Positions 34,921 through 43,329 are shown, counted from the stretch's first letter. The stretch is DNA of 48,221 bases from Colwellia sp. 39_35_sub15_T18 (GCA_002162675.1 MAAE01000050.1:1-48221), one strand, 5' to 3'. Translations and numbers: made by a program. Notes: generated by a model from the letters alone, not told the origin.

Positions 34921-37476
34921 TTAAAAAGACACGTTAGCTGACAGGGTCATTCTGCGACCATCGCCAAGATATTGGTTATTTGCCCAGTAACGTTCATCGG
35001 TTAAATTGTTGATATTTAATCTAAAAGTTACTGGCGTACTAGCTAAATCTAGTTGGTAACGAGCACCGATATCAACTAAAGTATAACCGTCTATTTTGTC
35101 AGTATTTTCTTTATCGCCATGAAAATCACCGGTATAACTAAAACTACTGGTAAGCACTAATCCCGGCACGGCTACTAGGTTATATTCGCCATAAAGCTTG
35201 AACATTTGCTCGGCAACATTGGCAGGCGTTTTACCTTCCAATTGCGGGCTGTCTTTTAACTCTTTGGTTTGTGCATCTAACAAGGTGAAACCACCAATTA
35301 AGGTTAAATTGTCGGTTAGCTGGCCAGTAGCGGTAAACTCAAAGCCTTTATGTATTTGGCGACCATCCTGAAATAATTGTGCCTGCTGTTCGCTTATTAC
35401 GTCGTAATATTCCAGTGATTTATCTATTTCAAACAATGCCGCGGTCAGCAACATGCCACTGACATCAATTTTAGCGCCGACCTCAATTTGTGTGCTGGTT
35501 AGCGGTTTCATTCTTTCACCAGCATTCACCACGGGTAATCCTTGGTAGGTTTCATCGGCAGTACCACCTTGCTCTAATGATTCCATGTAGCTGGCATAGG
35601 TGGTTACATTGTCCATTGGTTTGAAAACTATTGACAGGCTTGGAGTCACCGCGCTTTCATCATAAGTGTATTCGTCGATGATAACGATGGGATCACCTTG
35701 CTTTTCTGAATTAAACTCTTTACTGTAAATTTTACTATAATTGAAACCGATTAATGCCGACCATTGCTCATTGAACCTAATATCATCACCGATACTAATG
35801 CTATCGCTGCCCCATTTATCTTGAATATAGCTACCTTCTACGCCATGAACATCCCAGACAGGTTCATCATAGTAGCTGGGTGATGACAAGGATAAACCTT
35901 CAATAATATGAGGCTTCCAGTCATCATCTCTAAAACGTGCTTGCGTATTATCACTTACTCTTAGGCCAACATTGAGCTTATGTTCAAGGGCGCCAGTGGT
36001 AAAATCAGCATCAAAATAGATAAAAGCGCTCTTACCAGCGATAACATGTGGGGCGTTTTCATTAGTCCATGTCCATTGATCGTAAGTACTATCAGAGTAA
36101 ATATCATTAAAACCAGAGGTGCTAGAACGGGTGATTTCTTCATCTAAGTAACCAGCACGCATAGAGATGCTTTCATTGATTTGCCAGTGTAAATTGGCGC
36201 CTAAACGCTGAGTTTCTGTGTCTTGAAAAAGCCATTTCTGCCCCCAAAGTTTATCAGAGTCAATATCTTCGGCATCGGGGCGTACCGCATCTCCTGCTAA
36301 AGACCAGTTAGGCTGTATGCCATTACGTCTATAGTTACGCTGTGAACCATCAACTTGCAGTAGCAAGTTATCGCTAATCTGCCAGTCTAAGGCAATACTC
36401 GCTAATTGTTTTTCTAAATCTTGATGTTCAGTGGCTGTTTCGCCATCTTGAGCGACCAAATTTATACGGTAACCAAAGTCACCTTCACTGCCTAAGCGAC
36501 CACCAAAGTCGCCATGCACATAAACATTGCTACCACTGGTATTGCCTAGGGTTATTGAAGTTAATCTTTCCTCGGTTGGGCGTTTACTGACATAATTGAC
36601 CAAACCGCCAACATGACCGGGGCCATAGAGAAAACTAGATAAACCCGTTAATATTTCGACGCTCGCCACGTCTTCTATACTCACACCATGATCGTAAATA
36701 TCTCGAGCGATACCATTTCGTGATGAGCGGGTGATACGAAAACCACGAGCGATGATATAGGGCTGATCTTGTTGCGCCTGAGGTCTACTGACTTGGGTAA
36801 GCGGGTTCAATTTAAATATTTGATCGGTACTGGTTGCCTGCAAATTTTGCAATAATTCTTCGGAAAAAACGCTAATAGAATAGGGGGTTTCTTGCAGGGT
36901 ACGACCTTGCCAGATACCAATATTAGTATTGCCATCGCTGCGATAACCGTCTGCGGCACTGCCATCGTTCAGGCTACTACCTTCTACTACGGCTGTGGCT
37001 AGGGTACCTATATTTTGTTGTGCAGCATTTTTTGCTAATACATAGCCAGTATCGGTTTTTTTAATGGTGAAATTAGTGCCCTGTAATAAAGCAGTAAAGC
37101 CTTGTTCTAGGGTGAAATTACCTTGTAATCCTTGGCTGTTCACTCCTCGAGTTAACTCAGTAGCAAAAATTAAAATAATGCCAGCTTGTTGACCAAAAGT
37201 CGTGAGTGCCTGCTCAAGTGAGCCCGTAGCAATATTAAATTTATGCTGATTTTTTGTAGCCGACTCAATAATGTTGTTATTAACAAAGTTATTGTTCGTC
37301 ACTTGTGCGGCTAACGGCATGGCAAAAGAAGCCAGTGCTGAACTGACCGCTACCGCGAGCAGCATTTTTTTAGGCTTATTCTTTGTAGGTTGCTTCTCGT
37401 CAGGTTGAGAGTGAATACGGGATTGATTGGCGCTTTTAGCTGTGGTGACAGCGCAAGCAGAAAGGCTAAGTGCCAT
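34921..37476 (-). CDS. TonB-dependent ferric-siderophore receptor with STN signalling domain
   Basis: 851 residues. After the signal sequence comes a secretin/TonB N-terminal (STN) domain (about 78-148, FNIATGSLEQALTTFGQQAG), the mark of receptors that signal to an anti-sigma factor. Then a plug domain (ETPYSISVFSEE to GGLVNYVSKRP) and a 22-strand-type barrel ending in LSANVSF. It transports a siderophore, by family resemblance a hydroxamate-type, and reports binding to FecR. The start is well supported (GAGGAATAACCC before ATG), but the signal peptide core begins only near residue 38, leaving an odd long N-terminal region. Third gene of the fecI-fecR-fecA-like set, 116 bp after fecR. Confidence 0.93.
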   Translation of the reverse strand: MALSLSACAVTTAKSANQSRIHSQPDEKQPTKNKPKKMLLAVAVSSALASFAMPLAAQVTNNNFVNNNIIESATKNQHKFNIATGSLEQALTTFGQQAGIILIFATELTRGVNSQGLQGNFTLEQGFTALLQGTNFTIKKTDTGYVLAKNAAQQNIGTLATAVVEGSSLNDGSAADGYRSDGNTNIGIWQGRTLQETPYSISVFSEELLQNLQATSTDQIFKLNPLTQVSRPQAQQDQPYIIARGFRITRSSRNGIARDIYDHGVSIEDVASVEILTGLSSFLYGPGHVGGLVNYVSKRPTEERLTSITLGNTSGSNVYVHGDFGGRLGSEGDFGYRINLVAQDGETATEHQDLEKQLASIALDWQISDNLLLQVDGSQRNYRRNGIQPNWSLAGDAVRPDAEDIDSDKLWGQKWLFQDTETQRLGANLHWQINESISMRAGYLDEEITRSSTSGFNDIYSDSTYDQWTWTNENAPHVIAGKSAFIYFDADFTTGALEHKLNVGLRVSDNTQARFRDDDWKPHIIEGLSLSSPSYYDEPVWDVHGVEGSYIQDKWGSDSISIGDDIRFNEQWSALIGFNYSKIYSKEFNSEKQGDPIVIIDEYTYDESAVTPSLSIVFKPMDNVTTYASYMESLEQGGTADETYQGLPVVNAGERMKPLTSTQIEVGAKIDVSGMLLTAALFEIDKSLEYYDVISEQQAQLFQDGRQIHKGFEFTATGQLTDNLTLIGGFTLLDAQTKELKDSPQLEGKTPANVAEQMFKLYGEYNLVAVPGLVLTSSFSYTGDFHGDKENTDKIDGYTLVDIGARYQLDLASTPVTFRLNINNLTDERYWANNQYLGDGRRMTLSANVSF

Positions 37477-37592
37477 GGGTTATTCCTCAAGGTAAAGTGT
37501 CGTAAGTTATTAGTTTTGACGAGTTATCGTCTTCTTATAACTACTTTGTCGGTTGAGAAATAAAAACAGCTCATAAAAATTGAATTTATTTA

Positions 37593-38630
37593 TCAATACT
37601 CATCATTTACGGGCAAAACTCTGAGCCAATAGCGGCTAAAAGCGCTAATTTTTATAGGTAATGCTGCCGTTAATGACTGTAATACTTTATCAACTTGCTT
37701 GAGGGGATAAGTCCCTGATACTTTTAGATCGGCAACCTTTGGTGCGCACTGAATAATACCGATTCTATGGCGGCTCAGTTCATTGAGGAAATCTTGTAAG
37801 CGCATATCACTCGCCACTATCATGCCTTGAGTCCAGGCCGCTTCAGATTCACTGACTGATTGGCTAGCACCATAATGCTCAGCACCATCATTATCTACAC
37901 TAAAAGTACGCTGCTTGCCCGCATTAACTATAACGGTATGAGATACCTTGCTGCCTTGCAATGCTACCTTGCCCTGATATACCGATACTTTGCTGTGGTT
38001 GTCAAACTGACGGACAGCAAAGCGTGTTCCTATTGGTTTAGCTTGACCTTGCGCGAACTCAACAACGAGGGGGCGGGCATTATTGAACTGGCTCTGACCA
38101 AAATTGTCTTTGCCTGAGTTTATATAAATTTCGCCCTTAACTAAGACTATGCGTCTTTGTGTGGCGGTAAATTGAATATTAATAGCGGAACTACTGTTTA
38201 AGAAAACTTCACTGCCATCCTCTAGTGTTAATCGCAACTGTTGACCAATACCCGTGTAGTGATCGGTTGTCCAGTGTTGCCAAGGCTGTTGACGTGCCAA
38301 CAACCAAGAGCTGCCTGAGACAACGATGAATGCTGACAATACTTTGAGTGCTTGACGACGTGATGTGTGTGGCGACGATATGGTTTGATGAGCGATATGG
38401 CTTGTGCCTGATTGAGCGAGGCATGCTAACTGACCATTGATGCTTTCTATATGCTGCCATGCCTGTTCATTAATGCTATTAGCTTGTCGCCACTGACAAA
38501 TTTTCAGCCAAATATGGCTGGGTTCATCAGCCATTTGCCATGCTAATAACCACTCTACCGCAGTACGTGCCACCGCATCAGGTATATCTGCTTTATTTGT
38601 TGTTATTGCCGCCGTGTTTGTCATCGCCAT
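37593..38630 (-). CDS. FecR-family anti-sigma/signal transducer
   Basis: 345 residues. An N-terminal cytoplasmic DUF4880-type region (AVEWLLAWQMADEP, about 19-70) binds the sigma factor. One membrane segment follows (about 93-110, ALKVLSAFIVVSGSSWLLA), then the periplasmic FecR domain (LEDGSEVFLNSSSAINI, VKGEIYI, VSVYQGKVAL) and a C-terminal STN-interacting part. It relays the ligand-loaded state of the receptor to the sigma factor. Its start overlaps the sigma factor stop as TAATG, so translation is coupled and stoichiometry likely controlled. Confidence 0.93.
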   Translation of the reverse strand: MAMTNTAAITTNKADIPDAVARTAVEWLLAWQMADEPSHIWLKICQWRQANSINEQAWQHIESINGQLACLAQSGTSHIAHQTISSPHTSRRQALKVLSAFIVVSGSSWLLARQQPWQHWTTDHYTGIGQQLRLTLEDGSEVFLNSSSAINIQFTATQRRIVLVKGEIYINSGKDNFGQSQFNNARPLVVEFAQGQAKPIGTRFAVRQFDNHSKVSVYQGKVALQGSKVSHTVIVNAGKQRTFSVDNDGAEHYGASQSVSESEAAWTQGMIVASDMRLQDFLNELSRHRIGIIQCAPKVADLKVSGTYPLKQVDKVLQSLTAALPIKISAFSRYWLRVLPVNDEY

Positions 38631-39199
38631 TAGTCAATTTGCTTGGCAAAATAACACTGCACACCCGCTTGCACTAAATAGCGCTTGACGGTACTTAACG
38701 AAATATTTAATTTTTCGGCAATATCATGTTGCTTTAAACCTTCTAATTGAAAATACAAGAAGGCACGTTTTACCACTACGGGTAAACCATCAAGTAACTT
38801 GTCTATGGCGAGTAGGCTTTCCAGAAATAAATACTGCTCTTCTGGTGCTGGCGCATACAACTCAGGCATTTGCATTAAAGCGGCTTGATAAGCTTGTTCG
38901 ATTTGTTCACGGCGCCAGTGATCTATTAATACTCGTTTAGCTACCGTGGTTAAAAATGCTTTTGGCTCTTTGACTTGAATTAATTCTTCACGGGTGAGTA
39001 AACGCATAAAAGTATCATGCATTAAATCAGCCGCGCGATAAGAACAGCCCAACTTAGTGTGCAGCCAACCCTTTAGCCACGCCTGATTACTGCTATATAA
39101 CTGTGATAATTGTTCTCGTAAGTCAGGCGCAAGCTTAGTTGTAGTGGCTAGTTTAGCAATAGAGGATAATTCAGGTGCTAGTAATGATTGAGCAAGCAT
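38630..39199 (-). CDS. FecI-family ECF sigma factor
   Basis: 189 residues from the ATG at 39199; the frame extends seven codons to a TTG at 39220 that lies closer to the promoter and is less likely. Region 2 (about 48-100) includes AADLMHDTFMRLLTREELIQ and FLTTVAKRVLIDHWRR; region 4 (about 130-180) includes LPVVVKRAFLYFQLEGLKQHDIAEKLNISLSTVKRYL. It should direct polymerase to the receptor gene. No typical FecI-type promoter could be picked out in the 116-bp fecR-receptor gap. A Fur box and sigma-70-type promoter lie just upstream. Confidence 0.93.
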   Translation of the reverse strand: MLAQSLLAPELSSIAKLATTTKLAPDLREQLSQLYSSNQAWLKGWLHTKLGCSYRAADLMHDTFMRLLTREELIQVKEPKAFLTTVAKRVLIDHWRREQIEQAYQAALMQMPELYAPAPEEQYLFLESLLAIDKLLDGLPVVVKRAFLYFQLEGLKQHDIAEKLNISLSTVKRYLVQAGVQCYFAKQID

Positions 39200-39222
39200 A
39201 ACAGAGTAGCAAAGGTACAAGT

Positions 39223-39265
39223 GATAATGATTCGTATTATATTATGTAATGCAGCTGTGATGCAA
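39223..39265 (-). promoter_or_regulatory. Fur box over the fecI promoter
   Basis: GATAATGATTCGTATTATA (39223-39241) matches the 19-bp Fur consensus at 14 positions. On the minus strand a perfect TATAAT (39236-39241) with TTGCAT 18 bp upstream (39260-39265) gives a sigma-70-type promoter that the box would block. Iron repression of the signalling set is the natural reading. Confidence 0.72.
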
Positions 39266-39303
39266 TAGGGTTGAAAATATAACAGCCAGCAATGTCATTA
39301 TCC

Positions 39304-39348
39304 GCTGTACTTGGCGGAAAGTTTACTTCGTACAGCCGACTTTTTTTT
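39304..39348 (+). terminator. Inverted repeat plus T8 in the divergent intergenic region
   Basis: GCTGTAC (39304-39310) pairs with GTACAGC (39330-39336), and T8 follows at 39341-39348 on the plus strand. No plus-strand gene lies upstream in this spacer, so it could end a short RNA of about 100 nt starting near the Fur box, or act as a leader attenuator for the next operon. Confidence 0.45.
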
Positions 39349-39380
39349 AACAGTATGTTCACATTTCAACTGTTGCAAAC

Positions 39381-39399
39381 GGTAATCGTTAGCATTACA
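39381..39399. promoter_or_regulatory. Weaker Fur-like box upstream of the TonB2 operon
   Basis: GGTAATCGTTAGCATTACA matches the Fur 19-mer at 12 positions and is itself a dyad (GTAAT..ATTAC). It is 61 bp before the DUF3450 start, a good place for iron control of the energising operon. Confidence 0.45.
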
Positions 39400-39459
39400 A
39401 TTCTTAATAAATATTCACAATCTATCGTTAATACAAAAATTTAAGGCGTAAACATTGCC

Positions 39460-40266
39460 ATGAAAAAGTACATCAGTGAGATAAGGAAACCCCTGGTAGC
39501 AACCGTGTTATTTAGCTTTTTCGCTGCTAGCCAAGTGTTTGCAGCATCAAATAAAGTTGAACAAACAGATAGCTTGATACAAAAATGGCTTGCTATTGAG
39601 CAACAGCGTAATGCCATGATCAATGACTGGCATCAGCAAGAACCATTGCTCAAACAACGATTGATATTACTCAAGCAAGAGCAAGCTCAATTAGAGCTAA
39701 ACTTAAGCACCGACAGTGAAAATGATGGCGAAGTAGAAAAAAAACGCGCGCAATTGTTAAAGTCACAAAATAGCATGGAGTCTGATCAGACCCTATTAGA
39801 AAAATCTTTAGTCGATTACTTTCAAGTGATTGCTGAAATACAACCACAGTTACCACCACCATTATTTAATGCTTGGCAGAAAAAGCTCTCTGCTGCTGAA
39901 TTTATCAGCGCAGATACCACACAAAAGCTCAATACCTTATTAGAATTGCTTGAACAGTTGAATGATTTTGAGCAACGTATCAGTCATGCCGAAACAGCCT
40001 TAATGCTGCCTACTGAACAAGGTGAAAAAGAAATTATGGTACGGCAGCTTTATATCGGCTTAGCTCAAGCTTGGTACGTCTCTCTTGATGGCACTATTGT
40101 CGGTCGTGGCATTCCTGAAGCATCAGGCTGGCGTTGGCAGTCTGATAACTCCGTAGATGGCGAAGTGGTATTAAATGCCATTGCCATGATTGAACGTCGT
40201 AGTGAGGCACAATTTTTACAATTGCCTATTTCCTTAACACTTAACGAAACAGTAGCAAATAAATGA
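39460..40266 (+). CDS. DUF3450 family periplasmic coiled-coil protein
   Basis: 268 residues. A signal peptide (about 1-29, cleavage near QVFAAS) precedes a long helical, Gln/Leu-rich region (about 35-125) predicted to be coiled coil. The C-terminal part is a compact region with VRQLYIGLAQAWYVSLDGTIVGRG. DUF3450 proteins accompany TonB2-type energising complexes in marine gammaproteobacteria; their exact role is unknown, perhaps assembling or bridging the complex in the periplasm. First gene of a six-gene operon; its stop overlaps the next start as ATGA. Confidence 0.9.
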   Translation: MKKYISEIRKPLVATVLFSFFAASQVFAASNKVEQTDSLIQKWLAIEQQRNAMINDWHQQEPLLKQRLILLKQEQAQLELNLSTDSENDGEVEKKRAQLLKSQNSMESDQTLLEKSLVDYFQVIAEIQPQLPPPLFNAWQKKLSAAEFISADTTQKLNTLLELLEQLNDFEQRISHAETALMLPTEQGEKEIMVRQLYIGLAQAWYVSLDGTIVGRGIPEASGWRWQSDNSVDGEVVLNAIAMIERRSEAQFLQLPISLTLNETVANK

Positions 40267-41633
40267 ATAAGTTAGCCATTTTTAGCATTATTTTAGCCTT
40301 ATCTTGCAATTTTTCTTATGCTAGTAACTCACCAGTGAGCGATAGCAAGGTAGTCAATGGCTTACTAAAAGATATTAAATCAGCACAAAAAAAGCTTAGT
40401 GCGAGTCAAAAAGAACTCAGTAAACTCAGAGCTTCATTGTCAACAAACGTTCGCTTACAAGAGCAAAAAGTTGCAAAATTAAGAGAGCAAACGGCTGTTT
40501 CACAGCGGCTACAAGATGAAAAGACCCTCAGCCTACAGCAGTTACAAACGCGCTTAAAAACCTGGAGTGAACAAAGGCAATACCAGCAAAATATTTTAAG
40601 TCGTTTCAATCACAACTTAGCAAAACAGCCTTTCTCGCCACAAACTTCTGCAAAAGAAAAACTGGCTTGGTTAAGTCAACTGCTTGCTAATATTGACAGT
40701 AAAATTAATCCTAACTGGCATTCAGAAAAAATTGTAATGCCAAACGGTGAATTGCACGCTGCTCAGGTGTTATCACTTGGACCGGTGAACTTATTTATTG
40801 AACCTACCGAGCAAATCACCGGTTTTGTTAGCTTAGTCGACAATATTGAATCAACAGCCGCCGCTGACTTATTTAAAGTAACGTTACTGTTAGCCAGTGA
40901 TGAAAGTGAGGGCATTATAGCCTTATTAAACACAGGTAAAGGTAAGGTTTCATTCGATCCGACCCTAACTCGCGCTTTTAAAATTAATAGCGAACAAGAC
41001 ACTATTATTGATCATATTAGTAAAGGTGGCGTGTGGATATTTCCTATTGTTACCTTTGGACTTTTTGCTATGGTTATTGCTTTAGCTAAAGCAATACAGT
41101 TTTATCGTTTACCGAGTTTAATTCCTGCTTTTAATGAACGTTTTGCGCAGTTAGAAAAAATCACTCAAGCCGATGATAAAACCGAAGCCCAGCAAAGCCT
41201 TTTTGGTCAAGCAAAAGGCATGCAGGCTCAGTTAATTGATATCGCCCTACAGAGTGATATTGGACAAAAACGTGATGACAGATTATTTGCCAACTTATTA
41301 CATAACAAGCATAAACTGGATTATTGGTTAGGTGCCATAGCCATTACCGCGGCGGTATCACCACTATTAGGTTTACTGGGGACTGTAAGCGGCATGATTG
41401 AAACCTTTAAGTTAATGACTTTATTTGGCGCGGGCGATCCCGCTGCTGTTTCGGGGGGCATTTCACAAGCGTTAGTCACTACCGAGTTAGGGTTAGTGGT
41501 GGCGATTCCTGCTTTATTACTGCACGCGTTACTATCACGACGAGTTAAAACTTATTACGGCCAATTAGAATCATCTGGCGTTAACTTGAGCCAGTTAAAC
41601 ACGCAAACTAATGGCTTAAGCTCAAACGGCTAG
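40263..41633 (+). CDS. TtpC-like large ExbB/TolQ-family protein
   Basis: 456 residues. A signal peptide and a periplasmic coiled coil (about 25-115, LRASLSTNVRLQEQKVAKLREQ) with a beta-rich part come first. A MotA/TolQ/ExbB membrane module follows (three TM segments near 262-285, 356-385 and 400-425) with GLLGTVSGMIETF and TTELGLVVAIPALLLHALL. This architecture matches TtpC of the Vibrio TonB2 system, which is needed with ExbB2, ExbD2 and TonB2 for iron-siderophore uptake. It is coupled to the DUF3450 gene by a 4-bp overlap; exbB2 follows after 11 bp. Confidence 0.9.
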   Translation: MNKLAIFSIILALSCNFSYASNSPVSDSKVVNGLLKDIKSAQKKLSASQKELSKLRASLSTNVRLQEQKVAKLREQTAVSQRLQDEKTLSLQQLQTRLKTWSEQRQYQQNILSRFNHNLAKQPFSPQTSAKEKLAWLSQLLANIDSKINPNWHSEKIVMPNGELHAAQVLSLGPVNLFIEPTEQITGFVSLVDNIESTAAADLFKVTLLLASDESEGIIALLNTGKGKVSFDPTLTRAFKINSEQDTIIDHISKGGVWIFPIVTFGLFAMVIALAKAIQFYRLPSLIPAFNERFAQLEKITQADDKTEAQQSLFGQAKGMQAQLIDIALQSDIGQKRDDRLFANLLHNKHKLDYWLGAIAITAAVSPLLGLLGTVSGMIETFKLMTLFGAGDPAAVSGGISQALVTTELGLVVAIPALLLHALLSRRVKTYYGQLESSGVNLSQLNTQTNGLSSNG

Positions 41634-41644
41634 GGAATCATTTT

Positions 41645-42058
41645 ATGTCTTTTCATTCGTTTGATAATCTCGTGGTCTGGAGCATATTAGCCTTAGGCTT
41701 TACCTGCTACCAATTGCTTACGTATTACATTATTCGTGCTTATTCGGGCAATTATCAATTAAAAGATGCTTCATGGCTCAGCGCCATCGAGATATTTATT
41801 GGTGCGTTGCCTCTATTAGGTTTATTGGGCACCATCAGTGGCTTACTTGATACCTTTCATGCCATGTCTCAAGGCGCGGAACTCGATCAAGCCAGTGCAC
41901 TAAGCCAAGGTATAGCCGATGCACTATGGACGACACAATTAGGTTTAGTGGTTGCTATTCCTGCTTGGTTGCTGCTGGGATACATTAAACATTTGCTGGT
42001 AAAACAGGTGGTTGACCAACTTAATCAGGGCAAGCAAGGAGAAACTCATGCGTGCTAA
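41645..42058 (+). CDS. exbB: ExbB2-type proton channel protein
   Basis: 137 residues, a short ExbB/TolQ/MotA protein with three membrane segments (about 8-27, 52-75, 98-118). Signatures are GALPLLGLLGTISGLLDTFHAMS and ALWTTQLGLVVAIPAWLLLGYI. With ExbD it forms the proton channel that energises TonB. The tail LNQGKQGETHAC overlaps the first of three repeated RBS-ATGCGTGCTAA modules: its stop (42056-42058) lies 8 bp after an ATG in another frame. That is normal coupling to exbD, except that here the exbD start has been copied. Confidence 0.93.
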   Translation: MSFHSFDNLVVWSILALGFTCYQLLTYYIIRAYSGNYQLKDASWLSAIEIFIGALPLLGLLGTISGLLDTFHAMSQGAELDQASALSQGIADALWTTQLGLVVAIPAWLLLGYIKHLLVKQVVDQLNQGKQGETHAC

Positions 42059-42191
42059 TTTGCAGCAAGGATTAGAGCAGACTGTGTCTATAAACAGCGT
42101 ATCGACTTTAGCCTTTGATATTCTTAATCAGGTCAAGCAATTAGATCAAGCAAGGAGAAGCTCATGCGTGCTAATTTGCAGCAAGGATTAG
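42048..42191 (+). CDS. Short ORF L1 from the junction duplication, 47 aa
   Basis: Starts at the first copy of the exbD ribosome site and ATG (AAGGAGAAACTC-ATG) inside the exbB stop region. The first 12 residues, MRANLQQGLEQT, copy the ExbD N-terminus; the rest (VSINSVSTLAFDILNQ then a frame altered by a 13-bp insertion) resembles nothing known. Its stop is 28 bp past the second ATG. It may be translated because of the strong ribosome site, but the peptide could well be functionless. Confidence 0.4.
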   Translation: MRANLQQGLEQTVSINSVSTLAFDILNQVKQLDQARRSSCVLICSKD

Positions 42192-42277
42192 AGCAGACTG
42201 TGTCTATAAACAGCGTATCGACTTTAGCCTTTGATACTCTTAATCAGAGCAAGCAAGGAGAAGCTCATGCGTGCTAA
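42164..42277 (+). CDS. Short ORF L2 from the junction duplication, 37 aa
   Basis: Starts at the second copy of the RBS-ATG module and ends LNQSKQGEAHAC, a near copy of the ExbB tail. Its stop (42275-42277) falls 8 bp past the true exbD ATG, the same overlap geometry that exbB has with L1. So a chain exbB to L1 to L2 to exbD of overlapping reading frames is kept. The peptide itself looks like a by-product. Confidence 0.4.
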   Translation: MRANLQQGLEQTVSINSVSTLAFDTLNQSKQGEAHAC

Positions 42278-42668
42278 TTTGCAGCAACGATTAGAGCAGA
42301 CGCACAACGGCATAGACTTATCACCCTTACTTGATGTGGTTTTTATCTTGTTAATCTTTTTTATTGTCACTTCTGTTTTTGTCAAAGAAACCGGTGTTGA
42401 AGTAGATAAACCGCAAGCGGTTTCTGCGCAGCGACTTGAAAATACCGTCATCATGTTAGCGATTACTAGTAAAGGCGATGTTGTTTATGACAGCACTTCA
42501 ATTGGCGTTGCGGGTGTGCGTAATACCATAGCGCAATTACTTAAAATACGAGATAGAGCCGTGGTTATTCAAGCCGACAAACAAGTGATGACTGAGCTAT
42601 TAGTCGAAGTTATTGATGAAGCAAAATTGGCGGGCGCTAGCTCGGTTAATATTGCCACGGCACTGTAA
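42267..42668 (+). CDS. exbD: ExbD2-type biopolymer transport protein
   Basis: 133 residues from the ATG at 42267, which has AAGGAG at the right distance; an upstream in-frame TTG at 42231 lies inside the duplication and is rejected. One membrane segment (about 20-42) contains the catalytic Asp in LSPLLDVVFILLIFFIVTS. The periplasmic domain follows, with GVEVDKPQA and the C-terminal VVIQADKQVMTELLVEVIDEAKLAGASSVNIAT, canonical for ExbD/TolR. Works with ExbB and TtpC to use the proton gradient. tonB follows after 16 bp. Confidence 0.95.
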   Translation: MRANLQQRLEQTHNGIDLSPLLDVVFILLIFFIVTSVFVKETGVEVDKPQAVSAQRLENTVIMLAITSKGDVVYDSTSIGVAGVRNTIAQLLKIRDRAVVIQADKQVMTELLVEVIDEAKLAGASSVNIATAL

Positions 42669-42684
42669 GATAAATGACACTCTA

Positions 42685-43329
42685 ATGAAAAAGAAACTCA
42701 ATCGCTTTCATGTCTTCGCCTTTATCGCCAGTAGCAGCTTAATGCTCTTGGCTATATTAGGTATTTTTGCCAGTAACTGGTTCGCCAATGAGTATGAACC
42801 TAAGGTGATGGTACGTAAAGTGACTCAAGCTTATACACCGCCACCGCCACCACCTAAGCCAGTAAGTCGACCCATAACCGAGGCGCAACCAGCGATTGAT
42901 CTTAATACTGCGGGCGCCGGGCCAGCACTTGATGTCTCTCAGTTAACCATCAAACAAGACTTTGATCCCATGCTAGCGCCGCCAGAATTAAATCATGCCC
43001 CTCATGATTTGAATTTAGACCTAGCCATAGATTGGCAGGCTTTTGGCTTAGGTGAACTCGACAGTGTGCCAGTATTACTGACCCAAATTAAAGCGGTTTT
43101 TCCGCGCAGTTTGGCGCGTAAAGGCATTAAAAAAGCAAGAGTCGCTCTTGACGTCTTCATTGATGAGCAAGGCAGTATCACCTTAGTGGCTATTAAAGAA
43201 ATGCCCTATAAAGAATTACTTGATTCAATTAACAAAATTATCCGCAATTCGCGTTTTTCGGTGCCAACTAAAAACGGACAAGCAGTACGTGCTCGCTTTA
43301 TTTGGCCAGTGGAGTTTAAAAAAACATGA
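42685..43329 (+). CDS. tonB: TonB2-type energy transducer
   Basis: 214 residues from the ATG at 42685. The frame is open back to 42613 but that part overlaps exbD and lacks a family-like start. One N-terminal membrane segment (about 10-32), a short Pro-rich linker (YTPPPPPPKPVSRP, about 50-63) rather than the long one of E. coli TonB, and a C-terminal TonB domain (about 125-212) with IKKARVALDVFIDEQGSI and RFSVPTKNGQAVRARFIWPVEF. Its stop overlaps the TPR gene start as ATGA. The short linker is typical of TonB2 proteins. Confidence 0.93.
   Translation: MKKKLNRFHVFAFIASSSLMLLAILGIFASNWFANEYEPKVMVRKVTQAYTPPPPPPKPVSRPITEAQPAIDLNTAGAGPALDVSQLTIKQDFDPMLAPPELNHAPHDLNLDLAIDWQAFGLGELDSVPVLLTQIKAVFPRSLARKGIKKARVALDVFIDEQGSITLVAIKEMPYKELLDSINKIIRNSRFSVPTKNGQAVRARFIWPVEFKKT

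Larger units (their letters stand above)
42020..42301 (+). repeat. Tandem duplication of the exbB/exbD junction
   Basis: Three direct copies of a unit starting at CTTAATCAG: 42020-42122 (103 bp), 42123-42238 (116 bp, with a 13-bp internal insertion that doubles CAAGCAA) and a partial third copy 42239 to about 42301, which runs into true exbD. Copies 1 and 2 are nearly identical outside the insertion. Each carries the CAAGGAG ribosome site and ATGCGTGCTAATTTGCAGCA start. Confidence 0.95.

Noticed and set aside
39200..39220. TTG-initiated longer fecI
   Set aside because: The inferred promoter -10 and Fur box end only a few bases away, leaving almost no leader; the ATG at 39199 is adequate.
39280..39300. 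GCAATGTC reminiscent of the complement of the RyhB seed
   Set aside because: Only eight bases agree and they are on the strand opposite to the one with the T-run terminator, so RyhB homology is not supported.
42231..42266. Upstream TTG start for exbD
   Set aside because: It lies within the duplicated junction and would read through the ribosome site of the true ATG at 42267.
42613..42684. Upstream start for tonB inside exbD
   Set aside because: It would overlap exbD in another frame; the ATG at 42685 begins directly before the basic and membrane segment expected of TonB.
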